Origin: Methanocella_A sp049676595
Lineage (GTDB): Archaea > Halobacteriota > Methanocellia > Methanocellales > Methanocellaceae
Direction: 5' to 3'
DNA: 64,000 nt
Assembly (NCBI RefSeq): GCF_049676595.1
Contig: NZ_CP187259.1
Location: forward strand, 1,488,001-1,552,000
A program made the translations under genes and the position numbers. Positions 17,418 to 26,745 of the stretch are shown here, one piece after another (position 1 is the first letter of the stretch; every line of letters starts with the position of its first letter). The notes below the pieces were generated by a model. The model ran no database searches. It was not told the origin of the DNA and was given only the letters and a program-made list of their open reading frames with translations.

Positions 17418-17528
17418 TCAGACACCCGTGCCATAGCCAGAAGATCCACAGCAGCTGCAGCACCCGGTAACCGCCAGTGCCAGGTCTATCAGTACTATGG
17501 CTATCAGTAAATACTTAATTTTTATCAT
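17418..17528 (-). CDS. Tiny cysteine-rich signal-peptide-like protein
   Basis: 36 residues, missed by length cut-offs. The ATG at 17526-17528 has GGAGG eight bases upstream. Residues 4-23 are a strong hydrophobic helix, followed by GCCSCCG and a glycine/serine tail. It could be a lipidated or membrane-anchored metal-binding peptide. The good SD and the transition from hydrophobic to Cys-rich sequence support it being real. Confidence 0.5.
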   Translation of the reverse strand: MIKIKYLLIAIVLIDLALAVTGCCSCCGSSGYGTGV

Positions 17529-17619
17529 ATCTCCAGCCTCCAATAATTCATATGTTATCAATGAACTGGTCAAAAAGCTATTGTCCGGCAAGTGCCAGGC
17601 AATAGCTCTCTTAACCCGG

Positions 17620-18906
17620 CTAAACCTCTTCAGCCGGCTTACCCAGTGCCATCTGCCTCAGGCCGTACAGCCACGGCAGCCATTCCTCTCTTTCCTCAGG
17701 CTTCTGCTGGTTTGCGTACAGGGCCCCGTAGGCGAGAGCGTGACGGTATGCCCAGAAGTGCCTGAGGCTCCACAGCTTTTTCAGGATGAGGAGCGGCTCT
17801 TTCTGGTTGGCTTTAAGGTACTCCAGCGTCTCCTTTCCCACGACCGCCACTGTCGCTTTTTTATCGACTTGCAGGAAGAAGAACTTCGTGGCTATTGACA
17901 CCCCGATGGCGAGCAGCAGCCCGAGAATCAGGACGTACTGGACCAGGCCGCCGTTCAGGTCCATGGCCATTACCAGCTTGGCCCAGAACTGCGGCGCGCC
18001 GGGCCTCAGGTAGTTGATCAGCAGGTGCAGCCAGATCATCCAGAGCATCCCCAGTGCCGGCAGGATGGCCCAGACGTAGGGCAGCTTTTTCCGGAGCAGC
18101 AAGCCAAAGCCCAGGAAAAGCCCGATCACCATGGCACTTTCGGCATGCCCGGGCCATACGGATACGCTGCCGTGGTACATGTCAGGGAAGAGGAAGAAGG
18201 GGTCGATACCAAAGCTGGCCGGCCTGACTGACCTGTCCCAGCCCAGGGTACTCATGTAGCTGTTAGTAACCCTGGCGATATTCTCCATGAACTGGAACCC
18301 GGCACCCACCGACCCGCAAAGCAAGGCGATGTCGAGCGGGCCCAGCGCCCTTTTCCAGTATCCCTGCCCGGCTATCAGCAGGTATATGACGACGGGGAGG
18401 ACTTTAAAGACCTCTTCGACGATGGGCGAAGCTACATCCGACAGCGGATCGTAGCTACCCAGTACAAAATCGAGGCTGAGGACCGCTTTGATCGGGTTGA
18501 TCTCCGGGAACGCCGTGAGCACGCCGACCATGGCAAGCTCTGCAAAGTAGATGGCGAAAAATACGATGCCCATGCCGATCAGGAACATCCTCACCATCTC
18601 CTTCGCCTTTACCGCCCGCCAGGGCGTGGTGAAAACGGTGAACTGCACCATGAAAAACGCAGGCCACCAGATGGCCCAGATGAGCCCGCGAGGGGTGATA
18701 CCGTTCGCCCAGAAGAGGGCGATATTGACCAGCGTCCAGAGAATGATCACGCCAAAAGCCGCAATACGCACTGCTGTCCAGAACTCTATCTTCGGCAGCT
18801 TCGAGGGCGCGCTCGATGCGACTGTACCAGTCGCCTTAGGCGGAGTGACCGGAGGCACCAATTGTTGAGTGGCCTGTCCGGCCACAGACTGAATATCGTC
18901 TGCCAT
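17620..18906 (-). CDS. PrsW-like intramembrane metalloprotease
   Basis: 428 residues with eight or more hydrophobic helices. The PrsW-type motif EEVFK sits near residue 163 and the next one, GAGFQFMEN, about 40 residues later, with a histidine-containing loop (WPGHAESA) further on. PrsW proteases cut membrane-bound anti-sigma factors in Bacillus; the archaeal substrate is unknown. The neighbouring single-pass protein, whose stop lies 5 bp upstream of this start, is an obvious candidate partner or substrate. Confidence 0.7.
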   Translation of the reverse strand: MADDIQSVAGQATQQLVPPVTPPKATGTVASSAPSKLPKIEFWTAVRIAAFGVIILWTLVNIALFWANGITPRGLIWAIWWPAFFMVQFTVFTTPWRAVKAKEMVRMFLIGMGIVFFAIYFAELAMVGVLTAFPEINPIKAVLSLDFVLGSYDPLSDVASPIVEEVFKVLPVVIYLLIAGQGYWKRALGPLDIALLCGSVGAGFQFMENIARVTNSYMSTLGWDRSVRPASFGIDPFFLFPDMYHGSVSVWPGHAESAMVIGLFLGFGLLLRKKLPYVWAILPALGMLWMIWLHLLINYLRPGAPQFWAKLVMAMDLNGGLVQYVLILGLLLAIGVSIATKFFFLQVDKKATVAVVGKETLEYLKANQKEPLLILKKLWSLRHFWAYRHALAYGALYANQQKPEEREEWLPWLYGLRQMALGKPAEEV

Positions 18907-18911
18907 TCAGA

Positions 18912-19379
18912 TCACTTCCAGGGCCACCAGTCGGGCAAAAACCAGTCTTTCCAGCTGGTACCATCAGAGCTACTACTGCTACTCCCGGTATTTGTGCCAG
19001 ACGGCTTTTTCGGGTCGAACCCGGGAACATCTTTGCCAGAGCCAGGCTTCTTCTCGAACGGGTTTCTCGGCCCATCATCATCCGGGTCTGCTCTGGGAGG
19101 CCTCTTCAGCGGGGTCTTAGGGGAAGGATCCTTACTCGAAGCAGCCGCCGCTGCCGCAGCGGCCGATGCCCCCGCCGATCCCATAGTAGCTTTCTGGCCA
19201 TCAGAGGAGTTCCTCATGTTGTCTCCCGCAGAGGCTAACTCCTTCATGCCTGCCGCGTGGAAGACCGGATTGAACAGGATCAGCAACCCTGGCATAGCGA
19301 AGAGAAACGCCAGCGCCAGACAGAGCCACGACCACCTGTGGAACCCTATCCTGAGCTTGAATTTTTTCGTATAGGTCAT
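18912..19379 (-). CDS. Single-pass membrane protein with low-complexity tail
   Basis: 155 residues. One or two N-terminal hydrophobic segments (about 17-42) are followed by an alanine run (about 70-85), a Pro/Lys/Asp-rich disordered stretch, a serine run and a tryptophan-rich end (WKDWFLPDWWPWK). The C-terminal tryptophans could lie on a membrane or a partner. It overlaps nothing but is 5 bp upstream of the PrsW-like gene, suggesting joint translation. Confidence 0.65.
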   Translation of the reverse strand: MTYTKKFKLRIGFHRWSWLCLALAFLFAMPGLLILFNPVFHAAGMKELASAGDNMRNSSDGQKATMGSAGASAAAAAAAASSKDPSPKTPLKRPPRADPDDDGPRNPFEKKPGSGKDVPGFDPKKPSGTNTGSSSSSSDGTSWKDWFLPDWWPWK

Positions 19380-19512
19380 TACCCAATCACCATATTACCA
19401 TTAAACACTCATCTTTGCGGTCGCTTAAGATAAATGTTCCGAACTCTGCCCCTTTCCAGCCCAGTGATAGCTATATAAGATTTTATACCCTTACTATATA
19501 GCGAGGATAACG

Positions 19513-20385
19513 ATGCGGCTGATTTCCTGGAACGTCATGGGCGGGTACGGCGGACACATATCCGTGCAGGTCGAGCAGCTTACAAGCCGGGAGCCGGACA
19601 TAATTGCCCTCCAGGAAGTGACGGCCGGGACAGCGCCCGTGTACAGGGAACAGCTCAAGACTGCCGGCTATTACAGTATCGTCGACAGCTTCCAGTCCAC
19701 GAAGTATCTTACCCGGCTCAAGAGCAACAGTTTCGGGGAACTGATCGCCAGCAAGTGGCCCCTGATCTCGTCCCCGATCAAGTTCGACGTCCCATGGCCG
19801 GAGAAAGTCCTGTCGTGCTTTATCATCGGCCCGTGGGGCGACGTGCTGCTCCACACAGCCCACATCCCACCAGGAGACTACAACAACGTCAAGAAAGTCC
19901 AGACGCTGGAAGGCATCTATAAAGCGCTGGCAAATCCCGCCCAGTACCCCCGCATCCTGTGCGGCGACTTCAGCACACCTCAGGAAGAGCTGCCCGACGG
20001 CAGAATCGTCACGTGGGGCCAGAAGCGCAAGCGCACCGGCGAGATCGTCCTCCAGAAATTCTGGGGCCAGCGCTGGGACACCGGCGAGCGCAACATCCTG
20101 GAAAAGCTGGGCGAGTTCGACCTCATCGACGTATACCGCAAGCTATACCTCAACAGGCCAGAGTACAGCCTCTACGAAATCACCGAAGACCAGCGCACCG
20201 GCCGCAGGTACGACCACGTCTTCGCCTCCGAGGCCCTCAACCCCGTCGAATGTAAATACCTCCACTACCTCCGGGAAAGAAAGCTCAGCGGACACTCCGC
20301 CATAGAAGTCGAATTCAAGCCCCACATATCCCGGACCAATCCCCGGCAGCTCCTGAACATGACCGTGGAAGAGTCGGAACAATAG
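19513..20385 (+). CDS. Endonuclease/exonuclease/phosphatase (EEP) family protein
   Basis: 290 residues with the EEP motifs in order: SWNV (about 5), PDIIALQEV (about 35), LHTAHIPPGD (about 115), RILCGDFS (about 153), YDHVFAS (about 235) and the final SGHSAIEVE. These bind a divalent metal and attack a phosphodiester or phosphomonoester. The substrate is not deducible. The paralogue at 25811-26671 differs clearly. A short TATA-like tract lies just before the start. Confidence 0.85.
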   Translation: MRLISWNVMGGYGGHISVQVEQLTSREPDIIALQEVTAGTAPVYREQLKTAGYYSIVDSFQSTKYLTRLKSNSFGELIASKWPLISSPIKFDVPWPEKVLSCFIIGPWGDVLLHTAHIPPGDYNNVKKVQTLEGIYKALANPAQYPRILCGDFSTPQEELPDGRIVTWGQKRKRTGEIVLQKFWGQRWDTGERNILEKLGEFDLIDVYRKLYLNRPEYSLYEITEDQRTGRRYDHVFASEALNPVECKYLHYLRERKLSGHSAIEVEFKPHISRTNPRQLLNMTVEESEQ

Positions 20386-20401
20386 CAGCTCACAGGGATC
20401 A

Positions 20402-20930
20402 AACCACGGCGGCACGGCTCCTTATCCTGACTACTGGAGAGCAGATGTTCTAACCACGGCGGCACGGCTCCTTATCCTGACTACTGGAGGGCAGATGTTC
20501 TAACCACGGCGGCACGGCGACACAGAGACAATGCGAGAAACGATGGCGGGATGGTTATTTGAACCACGGCGGCACGGCGGCACGGCGAAAACCGTGCCCG
20601 AATCGATGGGCACTCTTTTTATTGATCCACGGCGGCACGGGAGGCTGAGAGCACGGAGACAAACACACTATCCAGTATCCTGGCGCTAAACCTGATAAGA
20701 TTCAAAGGAGTAGTGAAGTTTTTAGGGTATAAACCTGATACTCAGGCTGAAACGATTGAATAATATGCAGTTTTTGGTTAATGCGCTGTCTTCGTGTCGC
20801 CGTGGACTGAAAAAGAGTTCGTTTTTATCAGTTCGCCATAGTCTCCGTGTCGTTGTGCCGCCGTGGTTATAGTTACCATCCCGTCTGTCATGGGTCGCTT
20901 AGTCTCCGTGTCGTTGTGCCGCCGTGGTTC
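20402..20930. repeat. Inverted array of word-like repeats (element B)
   Basis: On the left, a 50-bp unit starting AACCACGGCGGCACGG repeats at 20402, 20452 and 20502 (the first two almost identical), with two more copies of the core at 20572 and about 20627. On the right the core appears inverted: a 29-nt unit ending GCCGCCGTGGTT is exactly repeated at 20840-20868 and 20901-20929, and a shorter variant lies at about 20790-20806. The arms could pair across about 250 bases. No plausible gene inside. Confidence 0.85.
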
Positions 20931-21014
20931 AAACATTTGTTTTAGCTATTGCAGTTCGGTTGTCTCACTGTCCGAAGAACCGTGGCTAATATTGATGCAA
21001 GCAGACTCAAAGGC

Positions 21015-21449
21015 TCAGAGCTTGCCGATATCCTCGAACCACAGGGCTGGGTTTTGCCGGATGAACTCGGCCATCATGTCCTTGCATTCGGGCAGGTCTA
21101 AATCCACGACTTCGACGCCGTGGGCTTCCATGAAGGCCCGGGCGCCTTCGAAGTTCTTCGATTCGCCTACTATGACTTTCTTGATGCCGAACTGGACTAC
21201 TGCGCCGGCGCATAAATAACAGGGCATCAGTGTCGAGTAAAGGACGGCATCCTTGTACCGGCCGACTCTGCCTGCGCTGCGGAGGCAGTCGATCTCGGCG
21301 TGCATGATCGGGTCGCCGTCCTGTACCCGCTTGTTGTGGCCGCTGCCCACTATCCTGCGGTTGATCACCATCACCGAGCCGATGGGTATGCCGCCTTCGG
21401 CCAGGCCTTTCTTAGCCTCGTCGATCGCCGCCTGCATGAAAACGTCCAT
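21015..21449 (-). CDS. Cytosine deaminase-like nucleoside/base deaminase
   Basis: 144 residues. Zinc-deaminase motifs HAE (about 50) and PCYLC (about 75-79) are present. The surrounding sequence (GGIPIGSV near the start, HAEIDCLRSAGR) resembles fungal-type cytosine deaminase more than TadA. Deaminates a pyrimidine base or nucleoside. Single gene, with element B downstream. Confidence 0.8.
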   Translation of the reverse strand: MDVFMQAAIDEAKKGLAEGGIPIGSVMVINRRIVGSGHNKRVQDGDPIMHAEIDCLRSAGRVGRYKDAVLYSTLMPCYLCAGAVVQFGIKKVIVGESKNFEGARAFMEAHGVEVVDLDLPECKDMMAEFIRQNPALWFEDIGKL

Positions 21450-21511
21450 AATAAGTCACTTCCTGCATTCTATCTATTAATACCCGCATAAATGTTTGAT
21501 GCTAGCCTACT

Positions 21512-22273
21512 TCAGGGCTTCCTGCCTGTGTACAGCCCGTAGCCAACATACGATCGGAACTTCATGACCATCTCCCTCGTTTTCGGGTTCAGGAACGCCC
21601 TGCCAATACCGGGTTTAAAGAGGCTTCCGATAAGCGCTCTGGTGTGCGCAAGCATGCCGTGGGTCTTCAGGTGGCTCAGGAACTGTCCGGGAAGGCTGAT
21701 CTTTGAGATTTTGCCGACTACCTCTGTAAACCCGGCCTTCTGGAAGATTACTTTCCATTCCCTCTCCTGGTGGGGCGAGGCTCGTAACGCGAGCCGCAGA
21801 ACAGCTTTCAGGGCAGGGTCGGGTGCTTGCAGGTAGGTCATCTCGTTGAAACCGAAAGTGCCTCCCGACTTCAAGACCCTGTTCGCTTCCCCGGATACTC
21901 TGCCGGCATCGCAGAATGCCAGTGCCGACTCGGCCACCGCAACGTCGAAAGTTTCCTCTCTGAAAGGCAGGTTATGCAGGTCAGCCTGGATGAAGCTGAT
22001 CATTTCTGCGGTGTCGCTCCGGGCTGACCTGGCTTTCGCCATAGCCAGTGCCCGGGAGTCGATGTCTACCGCGATGACGTCTATGCCTCTTTTAGCCATT
22101 GTTGTGGCTGTGAGGCCGGTGCCGCACCCCATGTCAATGACACGATGGCCCGGGGCAGCTCCAGTCATTTTAAGCAGCTGATCGGTGGCCTTCGTGCCGC
22201 CCATATGCTCGCTGATGCCAGTAATTTCCCCTGTCTCTTCGGGCAGCGAACGGCCCGGGTCGGCGATCGTCAT
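21512..22273 (-). CDS. Class I SAM-dependent methyltransferase
   Basis: 253 residues. Motif I VIDMGCGTGL at about 46-55, an acidic residue ending strand 2 (DVIAVDID), motif II/III AVAESALAF. The C-terminal cap (ALRASPHQEREWKVIFQKAGF) is typical of UbiE/small-molecule methyltransferases. Substrate unknown. Confidence 0.75.
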   Translation of the reverse strand: MTIADPGRSLPEETGEITGISEHMGGTKATDQLLKMTGAAPGHRVIDMGCGTGLTATTMAKRGIDVIAVDIDSRALAMAKARSARSDTAEMISFIQADLHNLPFREETFDVAVAESALAFCDAGRVSGEANRVLKSGGTFGFNEMTYLQAPDPALKAVLRLALRASPHQEREWKVIFQKAGFTEVVGKISKISLPGQFLSHLKTHGMLAHTRALIGSLFKPGIGRAFLNPKTREMVMKFRSYVGYGLYTGRKP

Positions 22274-22291
22274 AACTATCGCTTCAAATTT

Positions 22292-23086
22292 CTACTGTTC
22301 GATAGCGCTCACGACAGTGCTGTTCGCCTTGGCCGCATTTACGCCGTGCATGCCCGCCGGCAGCACCATGACAAACCTATCAGTACCGTCTATCATCAGC
22401 GTTCCGTTCTCCAGCGTACAGTCCAGCAGGTGGCCGCCGAACTGCCTGTCGTCGGAGATGAAGTGGCAATGATATCCGGCGACGTTGACTCCATCCATGT
22501 ACGCAGGGAAGCGCACTCCTATGATCGTACCGGCGACGTTCTCCCGCTCGAAGACCGACTGGTTCTTCACTGCATCGGCTAAGGCCGGGTATGGTTTTGT
22601 CTGCGCAGGGACGCTTCTGGTCTTCACGTACGAGAAATTGCCGTGTAACTTTACGGCGTACATCGTGGCATCGGACGGAATTTCGCCATCAATCAGCGCC
22701 GTCAGGTTACTGAGGCCCTGCACAGTTTGCAGCTGTTTTGTGCTGTCCGCGTCGAAAAAGGTCACTGCAGCAAAGGGAGTAGTAGTGTTCTCGCTCTTCT
22801 CTACCACCGTTCCGTCTACCCGGACCTGGTATACTTTCCCGTCGAGGCACACCATCTCGCCGTCGAGGGCGTCGAAAGTGCCGAGGCCGGTATCCCCGTT
22901 CTGCTTCAGCGTTTTTACCGGGGCCACGCCTTCGTAGACTCCCTGAGAGAGGGCGCTGAAGGTGGACACCTGGAACATCGTTTCACTGTCCTGCACAGTG
23001 GTGGCCGGCTGAGTGCACCCGGCAGCCAGAACGGCTAAGACAATTAAAAGTAAAGCTGACGACCAGCCAATTTTCGACATATCCAC
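22292..23086 (-). CDS. Exported acetolactate decarboxylase-like lipoprotein
   Basis: 264 residues. A lipoprotein-style signal peptide is followed by LAAGC at about residue 24. The body matches alpha-acetolactate decarboxylase (BudA): the zinc ligands are in GYHCHFISDDRQFGGHLLD (about 203-217), with conserved glutamate further on. BudA converts acetolactate to acetoin and is cytoplasmic in bacteria; lipid-anchored forms outside the cell are unusual. It starts 18 bp after the methyltransferase stop on the same strand. Confidence 0.75.
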   Translation of the reverse strand: MDMSKIGWSSALLLIVLAVLAAGCTQPATTVQDSETMFQVSTFSALSQGVYEGVAPVKTLKQNGDTGLGTFDALDGEMVCLDGKVYQVRVDGTVVEKSENTTTPFAAVTFFDADSTKQLQTVQGLSNLTALIDGEIPSDATMYAVKLHGNFSYVKTRSVPAQTKPYPALADAVKNQSVFERENVAGTIIGVRFPAYMDGVNVAGYHCHFISDDRQFGGHLLDCTLENGTLMIDGTDRFVMVLPAGMHGVNAAKANSTVVSAIEQ

Positions 23087-23309
23087 TGACTATGACCGGA
23101 TAGTTATAAATACGTTAGCACCACGGTCGTCCCGGTTGCTGTTGAAGGCCAGTGCAAGCCATGCTCTGCCATAACCTGCGGGGCCATATTGTGGATATCT
23201 GGACCACATAGCCGTCCGGGTCCAGAACTTAGGTAAGCCGGCCAGTGATGATCGTCTGATCTGCCCTGCCGGCCGTAAAAATGTAGACAAGTAGCAGTAG
23301 CCTTATGGC

Positions 23310-23651
23310 TTACTCTGGCTGCTCTTCCTCATCCGTGATGTGATCTTCGTCCCTGTCCTCGTCCACTACGCCGTAGCACTCTGCGGTACAGCCCACTAGC
23401 TCCCGGATGTCATCTGTAGCGTCCAGGGTGGTGTCGTGCAGGTGGTTTAAAAACTCCTCGTACTTGGCCAGGCAGATCATCAGGTTATTGTAAGCCACGC
23501 TATCCAGGCCAATGACGTCGTTAGGGTCGACCATTGTGTCTTCGATGAGAATGCTGACGCGCTCGATCTTCATCGAGAGGTCTTCCAGCCGCCTGTTCAG
23601 CTCTTCGCCGGGCAGCTCGATGGTACTTTGGGCCATTTGTCGTCCGACCAT
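23310..23651 (-). CDS. Hypothetical acidic protein
   Basis: 113 residues from the ATG at 23649-23651, preceded by GAGGAGG, so this start is preferred over upstream ATGs that overlap the TATA box (about 23690-23697). Two long helices (about 10-60) are followed by an acidic tail (DEDRDEDHITDEEEQPE). No family recognised. Confidence 0.6.
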   Translation of the reverse strand: MVGRQMAQSTIELPGEELNRRLEDLSMKIERVSILIEDTMVDPNDVIGLDSVAYNNLMICLAKYEEFLNHLHDTTLDATDDIRELVGCTAECYGVVDEDRDEDHITDEEEQPE

Positions 23652-23779
23652 GTGTCCTCCTCTGGTGAGATCAACCTGTTTCCAGCTCATTATATAAATG
23701 TTAATCGGGCTGTAGCTATATATTCTTCGGGAAAAAAGGGGCGAGACCCTCCGGCTGAACACCGCCCGGACTGCGGCTG

Positions 23780-24466
23780 TTATCGACTGCCCCTCTCTGA
23801 TCCAAGATCCCGGAGGGCGTTCCTGAAGCCCCTGAAAGCGCTCATGACTCCCGGTTCAGTGTCTTTGTAAACGTACACGCAAAACTCCGTCGGCTTATAG
23901 TCGCAGCGCAAGACCACCCGTGGAGATAGCCTGTTACAGTACCTGATCATCTCCAGCGGGTCCGGGTGGTACATCTGGCCAGAGACATCATACGAAACCG
24001 GGCTCAGGAAATCTGCGGCGATACCTCTGGAGGCCAGCTTGAACATCTTGCGCAGGGTGTTCTCTACGAAAGGCCGGTGCTCGTGCACTTTCAGGTTAAA
24101 GATACCGCATTCGAACGCCCAGTCGAACCGGCCGGGGATCTTCGTCTCCTCGAAATCGCCGACGATGAACGTGGCATCCGGGTAAAGGGTCCTGGCAGTC
24201 TCGATGAACTCCGGGTTCAGGTCAATGCCCGTATAATCTACCTCGATGCCCTGCTCCAGGAGAAAGCCGTACAGATCGGCGAATCCGCAGCCCACGTCGA
24301 GGACGCTGCTGCCGTTCAGGTCCCCTATAGAGGTGAGCACGGTAAACCGGGCTTCCTGGGTTCCCTCGATCCAGCCGAGGCTCTTTATGCTATGGCCGTA
24401 CTGCCGGTAATTATCCCTGTAAAAGTTTCTCAGGATCTTCCTGTCCTGCTCCCTCAAGATCGCCAA
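23780..24466 (-). CDS. Class I SAM-dependent methyltransferase
   Basis: 228 residues. Motif I SVLDVGCGFADLYGFL at about 54-69, YTGIDLNPEFI as strand 2, then the IVGDFEE region. Ends with a basic tail. It is not closely similar to the methyltransferase at 21512-22273. Substrate unknown; single-gene unit facing a divergent amidotransferase gene. Confidence 0.75.
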   Translation of the reverse strand: MAILREQDRKILRNFYRDNYRQYGHSIKSLGWIEGTQEARFTVLTSIGDLNGSSVLDVGCGFADLYGFLLEQGIEVDYTGIDLNPEFIETARTLYPDATFIVGDFEETKIPGRFDWAFECGIFNLKVHEHRPFVENTLRKMFKLASRGIAADFLSPVSYDVSGQMYHPDPLEMIRYCNRLSPRVVLRCDYKPTEFCVYVYKDTEPGVMSAFRGFRNALRDLGSERGSR

Positions 24467-24654
24467 CCTCAGCTGAAAGTTTTTTCTCAGTCCATACTAA
24501 AATAGCTACGCTTCGGTTTATGCAGGGAGTATGCCTGTCCGACAGACGCCACTCGGGCGGAGGCTGGAATCTCAATCGCTCCAGAGTCATTTTATGAAAA
24601 ATATTTAAAACATTATGATACATCTTCTCATTAAAGAGGTCTCACCAACAAGTC

Positions 24655-25350
24655 ATGTGCGAATTATACGGTATCAGCTTCAGCAGGCCAGGCAAGGCCA
24701 TTTCCACCCTCCACCGGTTTGCGGATCACTCAGGCCGCAATCCGCACGGCTGGGGTATCGCATTCTACCGGCAAGGGGATGCTGTAATTCAAAAACTTCC
24801 TGAGAAAGCGCTGCTGAGCAAGACCTATTTCCGGGCAGTCGAAGAGGCCGAGAGCGACGTCATCATCTCTCACATACGCCACGCCTCCCGCGGGGAGAAG
24901 AACGAGCGCAACTGCCACCCGTTCGTACACCACATGGATGGCCGGGACTGGGTATTTGCCCACAACGGCCACGTCGACGGCATTTACATACACCCCAGGG
25001 CCACAGGTGAAACGGATTCCGAGTCCGTCTTCCACATCCTGCTGGACAACATCCGTGATAAGTCTGATACACTGTCCGGGCTGCAGTATGGCATTACCAG
25101 CCTGTTCGAAGAGTACGAGTTCGGCAGGCAGATCAAGCTCAATTTCCTGCTGTCCGACGGCGACAACGTCTACGCGTTCGGCCACCACCCTGAAAAGCCC
25201 ATGTACTACCAGAACCTCTACCACATGCAGGGCGCCCGCACTTTGGTATCTACCCAGGTGCTGGACGGAACCCCGTGGGTAAAACTGCCCAATGACCGTC
25301 TGCTGGTCGTCGCCCAGGGCCAGATTCAGTCGATCTCCGGCTCTATCTGA
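24655..25350 (+). CDS. Class II glutamine amidotransferase (YafJ-like)
   Basis: 231 residues. Cys2 immediately after the initiator methionine is the N-terminal nucleophile, and CELYGISFSRPG followed by NPHGWGIAFY and HIRHASRG is the YafJ/Gn-AT class II pattern. It hydrolyses glutamine or a related gamma-glutamyl amide. No synthetase domain is fused, so the acceptor is unknown. Confidence 0.85.
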   Translation: MCELYGISFSRPGKAISTLHRFADHSGRNPHGWGIAFYRQGDAVIQKLPEKALLSKTYFRAVEEAESDVIISHIRHASRGEKNERNCHPFVHHMDGRDWVFAHNGHVDGIYIHPRATGETDSESVFHILLDNIRDKSDTLSGLQYGITSLFEEYEFGRQIKLNFLLSDGDNVYAFGHHPEKPMYYQNLYHMQGARTLVSTQVLDGTPWVKLPNDRLLVVAQGQIQSISGSI

Positions 25351-25448
25351 TTTTTTATCCGTAACAATACGTAGTTCCGCGCATGGCAAAAGTTCCCCGA
25401 TAACGGCGCGCAGAGCTATAAATCGGCCTGTTGATCACATGATAACTG

Positions 25449-25814
25449 GTGGTGTCCAAAGTGATCCGCAAAGCTTTTACCATAATCGCCATCTCGCTGC
25501 TTCTATGCATTACCTCCCCGATGGTATTTGCCCAGAACGCCGGCACGTCCGGCGGCGCCATCGACGGGCTCGTGACCGACCGCACTAACCAGGCCGTGCC
25601 CGGGGCAACGGTCAGCCTGTTTCCGGAAGGCGCATCCCCGCTGGCGCCGACGTCAACCGAGCAAACAGATGCCAGGGGCTATTTCGCGTTTACCAATCTC
25701 CCGCCCGGCAACTACAGCGTCGCCGCTTCCCGGGACTTCTACGTATCTACGACTACAACAAACCTGGGCGGAGGCAACCAGTCGCTGAGCCTCACGCTCC
25801 CGCTGTCTCAATGA
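25449..25814 (+). CDS. Secreted single-domain carboxypeptidase-regulatory-like (CnaB-type) protein
   Basis: 121 residues from a GTG. Signal peptide to about residue 27 (VFAQNA cleavage region), then one beta-sandwich unit with the hallmark GLVTDRTNQAVPGATVSLFP and GYFAFTNLPPGNYSV motifs. Such domains are structural modules in surface proteins; here it stands alone. Its TGA overlaps the ATG of the EEP protein that follows. Confidence 0.7.
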   Translation: MVSKVIRKAFTIIAISLLLCITSPMVFAQNAGTSGGAIDGLVTDRTNQAVPGATVSLFPEGASPLAPTSTEQTDARGYFAFTNLPPGNYSVAASRDFYVSTTTTNLGGGNQSLSLTLPLSQ

Positions 25815-26671
25815 AGCTCCTCAGCTGGAACATCTGCTTCGGCGGCATCGGCGCCGGCCGGACCGAGTACGATCCGGAAGCTTCCCCGGAAAACCTGCGG
25901 ATGATCACCGGAGCGATCAAGGGTAAAGGCCCTGATATCGTCATACTGCAGGAATACAGGGATGCGGAAGAGACCGGGGGAGTCCTAAAGGCAGGCCTGC
26001 AGGAGGCCGGCTTTACCTGCTACTGCTCTAACCCGGGGCTGGACAAGAACGGCATACTGATCGCCCTCAGCAAGAGCATCACCGATTCGTACGCAGTTTC
26101 ACCCGCGACGAGCTTCAGGATAGAGAAAAAGCGGCTGGACGAGATCTACCGCTACCGGTGGCTGAACCTGTCACTGGAAGCTTCCGTCGGGTCATTTGAG
26201 CTTCTCGGCCTCCACATACCCGACGTCCGGCCGGGCAGAAAAGGCGGCCCGGAAACTTTTGTCAGGTCCATCGGGCACAAGCAGCTCGTCTGGGACTCGC
26301 TGATCGACTACGCACGGGAAAAGCTGGGCTCAGGAAGAGAAACGATCATAGCGGGCGACTTCAACACGGGCATCAACGCCGAAGACCAGAGCCCGGACAC
26401 CGGGACCTACTACCTGAGCGACCGTATGGCGGAGCTGAAGCGGCTGAAGAACTCGCAGGGCCACGGGCTAACCGACGCCTGGCGGAAATTCCACCTGGCA
26501 CCGGGGCCGGAGGACTACACCTGGTTTTTAGACAGTAGCGGATTCCGCCTGGACTACGCGTTCCTGACGCCGGGGCTGGGCAAAGCGCTGCGTTCAGTCG
26601 AGTACTCGCACAAGGAACGGCTGGAAGGGCTGTCAGACCACTCGATATTAATAGTGGACATAAAGCCGTGA
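25811..26671 (+). CDS. EEP-family nuclease/phosphatase (exonuclease III-like)
   Basis: 286 residues. SWNICFGG (about 5), DIVILQEY (about 45), LLGLHIPD (about 137), IIAGDFNTG (about 178), RLDYAFLT (about 252) and SDHSILIVD (about 275) are the ordered EEP catalytic motifs. It overlaps the CnaB-like gene by 4 bp, yet has no signal peptide, so co-translation does not imply co-localisation. Confidence 0.85.
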   Translation: MKLLSWNICFGGIGAGRTEYDPEASPENLRMITGAIKGKGPDIVILQEYRDAEETGGVLKAGLQEAGFTCYCSNPGLDKNGILIALSKSITDSYAVSPATSFRIEKKRLDEIYRYRWLNLSLEASVGSFELLGLHIPDVRPGRKGGPETFVRSIGHKQLVWDSLIDYAREKLGSGRETIIAGDFNTGINAEDQSPDTGTYYLSDRMAELKRLKNSQGHGLTDAWRKFHLAPGPEDYTWFLDSSGFRLDYAFLTPGLGKALRSVEYSHKERLEGLSDHSILIVDIKP

Positions 26672-26745
26672 TCCAGTTGTGCAGTATTTTTGCCTACGGT
26701 ACAACTCATCAAGTTTAAATAGCCCCCATTCGTTATTACCTGATC

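Noticed and set aside
20402..20640. Possible CRISPR array
   Set aside because: Units of 50 bp repeat almost entirely, with no unique spacers; copies on the right are inverted and no cas gene is in the window.
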